Assembly (NCBI RefSeq): GCF_026340975.1
Contig: NZ_JAPEOS010000001.1
Span: forward strand, 4,373,001 to 4,437,000
Length of the DNA stretch: 64,000 nt
Origin: Streptomyces sp. NBC_01214
GTDB taxonomy: Bacteria > Actinomycetota > Actinomycetes > Streptomycetales > Streptomycetaceae
Reading direction: 5' to 3'
The first letter of the stretch is position 1. Every line of letters begins with the position of its first letter. Below are positions 51,001-64,000 of the stretch, piece after piece. The position numbers were made by a program, and so were the translations under genes. Under the pieces are notes generated by a model. It searched no databases, was not told where the DNA came from, and worked only from the letters and a program-made list of their open reading frames with translations.

Positions 51001-54000
51001 TGTCCGAGGCCGGTCAGCTGCTGGATCGGGCCGAGCCCCACGTAGTGGTGCGGCAGCAGCGCCGCGTGCTCGCCCTGCACCCGCACCATCAGATCGCGCA
51101 GCGGCTCGTCGGGGCGCAGGGCGACCCGGAACGGCAGCGTGTTCATGAACATGCCGATCATCTGGTCGACGCCGACGAGGTCCGCGGGACGGCCGGAGAC
51201 GGTGGCGCCGAACACCACGTCGTCGCGGCCCGTCATCCCGGCCAGTGCCATCGCCCAGGCCGTGCTGAGCACGGTGTTCAGGGTGACCCCGCAGCCGCGC
51301 GCGAAGGACCGCAGCCGGTCGCTGGTCGACTCGTCCAGGGACAGGTCCACCACCTCGGCGGTCACCGGCTGCCGGTCCGGATCGGCCCGGGCCACCAGCG
51401 TGGCCTGGTCCAGCCCGGACAAGTGGGTGCGCCAGGCCTGTTCGGCGGCCTCCCGGTCCACCGCCGACAACCAGCGCAGGTAGTCCCGGTAGGGGGTGAC
51501 GGGCGCCAGCACGTCCGCCGAGCCGCCGTGCCCGTACAGGGCGAACAGTTCCTCGAAGAACAGCGACTCCGACCAGCCGTCGGTGAGGATGTGGTGCTGC
51601 GTCACGCACAGCATCCAGCGCTCCGCCGAGAAGCGGATCAGGGCCACGCGCAGCAGCGGCGGAGCCGCGAGGTCGAACCGGGCTGCCGCGTCGGCGAGGG
51701 AGAACTCCCGCAGCGCCTCGTCCTGCGCCGCCCGGTCGAGGTGGCTGAGGTCGATCTCCCGCCACGGCAGCTCCCACTCGCCCGGAACCACCTGCACCGG
51801 GCCGTCCAGGCCCTCGTGCCAGAAACCGGACCGCAGGTTGGGGTGGCGGCGCAGCAGCGTGTCGAAGGCGGCGCGCAGGGCGGGCCCGTCGACGGCGTGC
51901 AGCAGCTCGACGAAGTTCTGCATCAGGTAGACGTCGAGGGCCCGGTCGTCGTAGACGGCGTGGAAGTACAGGCCCTCCTGCAGCGGCGCCAGCGGCAGCA
52001 CCTCCTCGACGTGCGGGAACACCGCGGCCAGCGCGGCCTCCTGCCCGGCGTCGAGGGTGACGAGCGGACCGGCCGACGCCAGGTAACCGCCCTCCTGGTC
52101 ACCGGCGTTGCGGGCCGCCGCGGCCATTCGCTCCACGGTCCGCTGCTCGAAGACGTCGCGCGGGGTGAGGACCAGGCCCGCCTTGCGGGCCCGGGTCACC
52201 AGCTGGATGGAGACGATGCTGTCCCCGCCCAGCGCGAAGAAGTCGTCGTCGATCCCTGCCGAGGCGAGCCCCAGCACCTCCGCGAAGACGGCGCACAGCG
52301 CCTCCTCCCGGGCGTCGCGCGGCGCCCGCGACGACTGCGCCGCACCCAGCTCGGGCGCGGGCAGCGCGCCCCGGTCCAGCTTGCCGCTGACGTTCGTCGG
52401 GAGCGAGTCCAGGGCCACCACGGCTGCCGGGACCATGTAGTCGGGCAGTACGGCGGCCAGCGCATCCCGGAGCGCCGCCCCCTCGACCGGGCCGGTCACG
52501 TAGCCGACCAGCCGCTTCACCCCGGGGGTGTCCTCGCGGACCACCACGGCGGCGGACCCGACCCCGGGCAGCGTGGACAGGGCCGACTCCACCTCGCCGA
52601 GCTCGATCCGGTAGCCGCGGACCTTCACCTGGTCGTCGGCCCGCCCCAGGAACTCCAACTGCCCGTCGCTGCGCAGCCGTACGAGGTCGCCCGTACGGTA
52701 CATCCGCGAGCCCGCCGGGCCGTACGGATCGGCCACGAACCGCTCGGCGGTCAGCGCGAACCGGCCCAGGTACCCCCGGGCCAGTCCGTGGCCCGCCAGG
52801 TACAGCTCACCGGGGGTCCCGGCCGGCGCGGGCCGCAGGGCGGAGTCCAGGACGCGGGCGCAGGTGTTGCCGATGGGCCCGCCCACGATCGGGGTGGTCG
52901 AGTCGGCCAGGTCGGCGCCGAGGGCGTCCACCGTGTACTCGGTGGGCCCGTACAGGTTCACCGACATGACTCCGGGCGCCGCACGGACCTCGGTCCACAG
53001 CGCCTCGGGAACGGCCTCGCCGCCGAGCAGCAGCAGCCCCGGCCGGTGGTGCGAACGGCTCAGCAGCCCCCACTCCAACAGGGCCCCGGCGTAGGTGGGC
53101 GTCACGTCCATGGCGTCGATCCGGTGCTCGCGGACGTAGCCGACGGTGAACTCGGCGTCGCGGCGGCCGATCTCGTCCAGGACGTGCAGCTCGTGGCCCG
53201 AGACCAGCCAGAACAGCTGCTCCCACGAGGTGTCGAAGCTGAAGGAGGCGGTGTGCAGGGCCCGCAGCGGCCGCCCGCCGGCCGCCGCGACTGCGGGGGC
53301 GAAGACGTCCGCGATGTGGTTGGAGTACAGGTTCGACAGACCGCCGTGGGTCAGGACGACGCCCTTGGGGCGGCCCGTGGACCCGGAGGTGTAGATCACG
53401 TAGGCCGGGTGCCCGGACTCCGTGCGCGACGGCCGGAAACCGTTGCCGAGCGAGGCGAGTTCCGCGGTCGTCTCCGCCGCGTCCAAGGCGATCCGGGCCG
53501 GTCCGCCCGCCGCCCCGGCGGGCAGCAGCGCGAGCGCCGCCTCCGTGGTCAGCACGCACACCGGCGCCGCGTCGTCCAGCATCAGGGCGATCCGGTCGGC
53601 GGGGTAGTCCAGGTCCAGCGGCAGGTAGGCGGCCCCCGACTTCAGCACGGCCAGGATGGCCACCACCGATGCGGCCGAGCGCGGCACGGCCAGCGCCACC
53701 ACCGATTCGGGTCCGGCGCCGCGCGCGGCCAGCAGCGCGGCCAGCCGGTCCACCCGGTCATCGAGTTCCGCGAAGGTCAGCCGGTCGGGTCCCGCAACCA
53801 CGGCGCACGCGTCCGGCGTCGCGGCGGCCTGGGCAGCAAACCAGTCGGCGACCGTACCGTCGACGACCTCCCGCGCGGCGCCCGCCTCAGCGGTACGCAG
53901 CTCCGCGCGGTCGGCGGCGGTCAGCGGATCCAGCGTGCCGACCGGGCGGCCCGGGTCGCCGGCGACCTGCTCCAGCAGGGCGGTGAACCGCTCGGCCACC

Positions 54001-55216
54001 CGGGCGGCGGTCCGGGCCTCGAAGAGGTCCGGTCGGTACTCCAGGGCCAGTTCGGCCCGCTCGTCCAAGGACACGGACAGGGTGAGCGGGTAGTGCGTGC
54101 CGTCCCGGGCCTCGACGTCCGTCACCCGCACCCCGTCGGACAGCGCCGGGCGGGCGGAGGGGTCCACCGGATAGTTCTCGATGACGACGAGGGTGTCGAA
54201 CAGCTCGCCGCCGCCCGCCTGCTTCTGGATCAGGCGCAGGCCCAGGTGGTGGTGGGCGAGCAGGGCGTTCTGCTCGTCCCGGAACCGTCTCAGCAGGTCC
54301 GCGACGCTCTCCCACGGCCGCGCGGTGAGCCGCACCGGGACGGTGGTGATGAACAGTCCGACCATCGACTCGACGCCGGGGATCTCCTCGGGCCGGCCCG
54401 CGACCGTGAGTCCGAAGACCACGTCCCGGCGGCCCGTCAGGCTGCCGAGCAGCAGCCCCCAGACCGCCTGGATCACCGTACTGGGCGTGGTGCCCAGCGA
54501 CCGCGCCGCCGCCGTCAGCCGGGCGGTGGCAGCCTCCGACAGCTCCACGCGGTGCACACCGGGCCGCACCGCGGTGCGGGAGGCGTCGGCCGGAGCCACC
54601 AGCACGGCCTCGTCCAGCCCGGCCAGCGAGGTCCGCCAGGCGCCTTCGGCGGCCGGCACGTCCTGCGCCTTCAGCCACTTGAGGTAGTCGCGGTAGGGGC
54701 GCACCGGCTGCTGGGCCGAGGAATCGCCGTCGCTCTCGTACAGCGCGAGGAGGTCCCCGACGAGCAGCGGCATGGACCAGCCGTCGACCAGGATGTGGTG
54801 CACCGTGACCACCAGGAGGTGGTCGCCTCGGCCCCGGCGCACCAGCAGCAGCCGCAGCAGCGGCGGCCGGTGCAGCTCGAACCGGCGGTCCAGCTCGGCC
54901 CGCTCCACCCGCCGCACGGCGGCCTGCGAGGGGTCCGCCGACAGGTCCGCCCGGCCGAGCACGAAGGGCACCTCGGCCGGCACGAACTGCACCGGCTGCG
55001 GCACCCCCTCGTGCCAGAAGCCGGCCCGCAGGTTGGGGTGGCGGCGCAGCAGTGCCGCGCCCGCCCGCTCCATCCGGTCCGCGTCCACGGGGCCGGCCAG
55101 CGACACGGAGACCTGCACCGTGTACACGTCCGGCGCGCTCGCGTCGTAGACGGAATGGAACAGCATGCCCTGCTGCAAGGGGGACAGCGGAAGCATGTCC
55201 TCGATTCGAGCCTGCG

Positions 55217-55220
<4 letters not shown>
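48042..55220 (-). CDS. Siderophore NRPS 2: C-A-PCP-C-A-PCP-TE
   Basis: 2392 residues, two modules plus thioesterase. Module 1: C ('PLSPLQQGMLFH', 'HHILVDGWS'; about 55200-53900), A (53880-52340), PCP with 'LGGDSIVS' near 52215. Its specificity residues read D-T-E-D-L-G-L-V-D-K: acidic residues in the pocket suggest a basic substrate such as ornithine or arginine. Module 2: C ('PLAPLQEGLYFH', 'HHILTDGWS'), A (50640-49130) with code D-M-E-N-L-G-L-I-N-K, the known N5-hydroxyornithine signature, PCP 'ELGGHSLLA', then a TE with 'GYSFGG' near 48605. GTG at 55220 overlaps the NRPS 1 stop (GTGA). The first C follows an E domain on NRPS 1 and is of the type that accepts a D-residue. The TE releases the chain, perhaps by cyclising hydroxyornithine. 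Confidence 0.93.

Positions 55221-64000
<8,780 letters not shown>

Overview
The window reads as a Streptomyces-type actinomycete chromosome: GC-rich throughout with strong G/C at third codon positions, 4-bp GTGA/ATGA stop-start overlaps, very few TTA codons, a BTAD (SARP/AfsR-like) regulator, a subtilisin-inhibitor family protein and DmdR/IdeR-type iron boxes. No rRNA, tRNA, IS element or CRISPR array was recognised. Everything was read by eye; no database search was run.

Layout. 1-4400: ordinary accessory genes (GNAT, arylamine N-acetyltransferase, MFS exporter with divergent LysR, an unknown). 4663-9541: a hydroxamate-siderophore precursor locus, with a second-type coaD of unusual codon use, an N5-hydroxyornithine formyltransferase and a divergent ornithine N5-monooxygenase whose shared promoter carries two iron boxes, then a YtcJ-type amidohydrolase. 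9546-23488: an ABC-2/YhgE-type membrane protein with divergent MarR regulator; a membrane Ser/Thr kinase divergent from an FHA-flavin monooxygenase fusion; several unknown proteins; a protease inhibitor with a TTA codon; a secreted protein; and a SARP/STAND regulator with a His-rich linker. 23508-25587: a HelD-like helicase gene broken by a +1 frameshift. 26090-32925: a flavin aromatic hydroxylase, a two-domain methyltransferase, an unknown protein, a siderophore-interacting protein fused to a methyltransferase-like half, an ABC-exporter remnant and a MarR regulator.

33333-37391 is an iron-siderophore uptake operon (two permeases, ATPase, lipoprotein) under an iron box shared with a divergent AraC regulator. 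38435-41655 holds a DUF4232 lipoprotein, a cupin/zinc-ribbon protein, a MerR regulator with an NADPH:FMN reductase, and a DoxX protein. 41717-64000, all on the minus strand, is the core of a catechol-peptide siderophore pathway: NRPS 1 (cut by the window end), NRPS 2 with terminal thioesterase, a siderophore-interacting reductase, then, behind a near-perfect iron box, dhbA-dhbC-dhbE-dhbB and an Sfp-type phosphopantetheinyl transferase.

Working together: dhbCBA make 2,3-dihydroxybenzoate and dhbE activates it; the visible NRPS modules read as (unknown)-Ser-D-Ser-(basic residue)-N5-hydroxyornithine-TE. The monooxygenase about 35 kb away would supply hydroxyornithine, the ABC operon would import the ferric complex and the two SIP proteins would release the iron. 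The predicted product is a mixed catechol-hydroxamate peptide siderophore. Missing from view are the aryl carrier protein (DhbB lacks it), an MbtH protein, an exporter and the start of NRPS 1.
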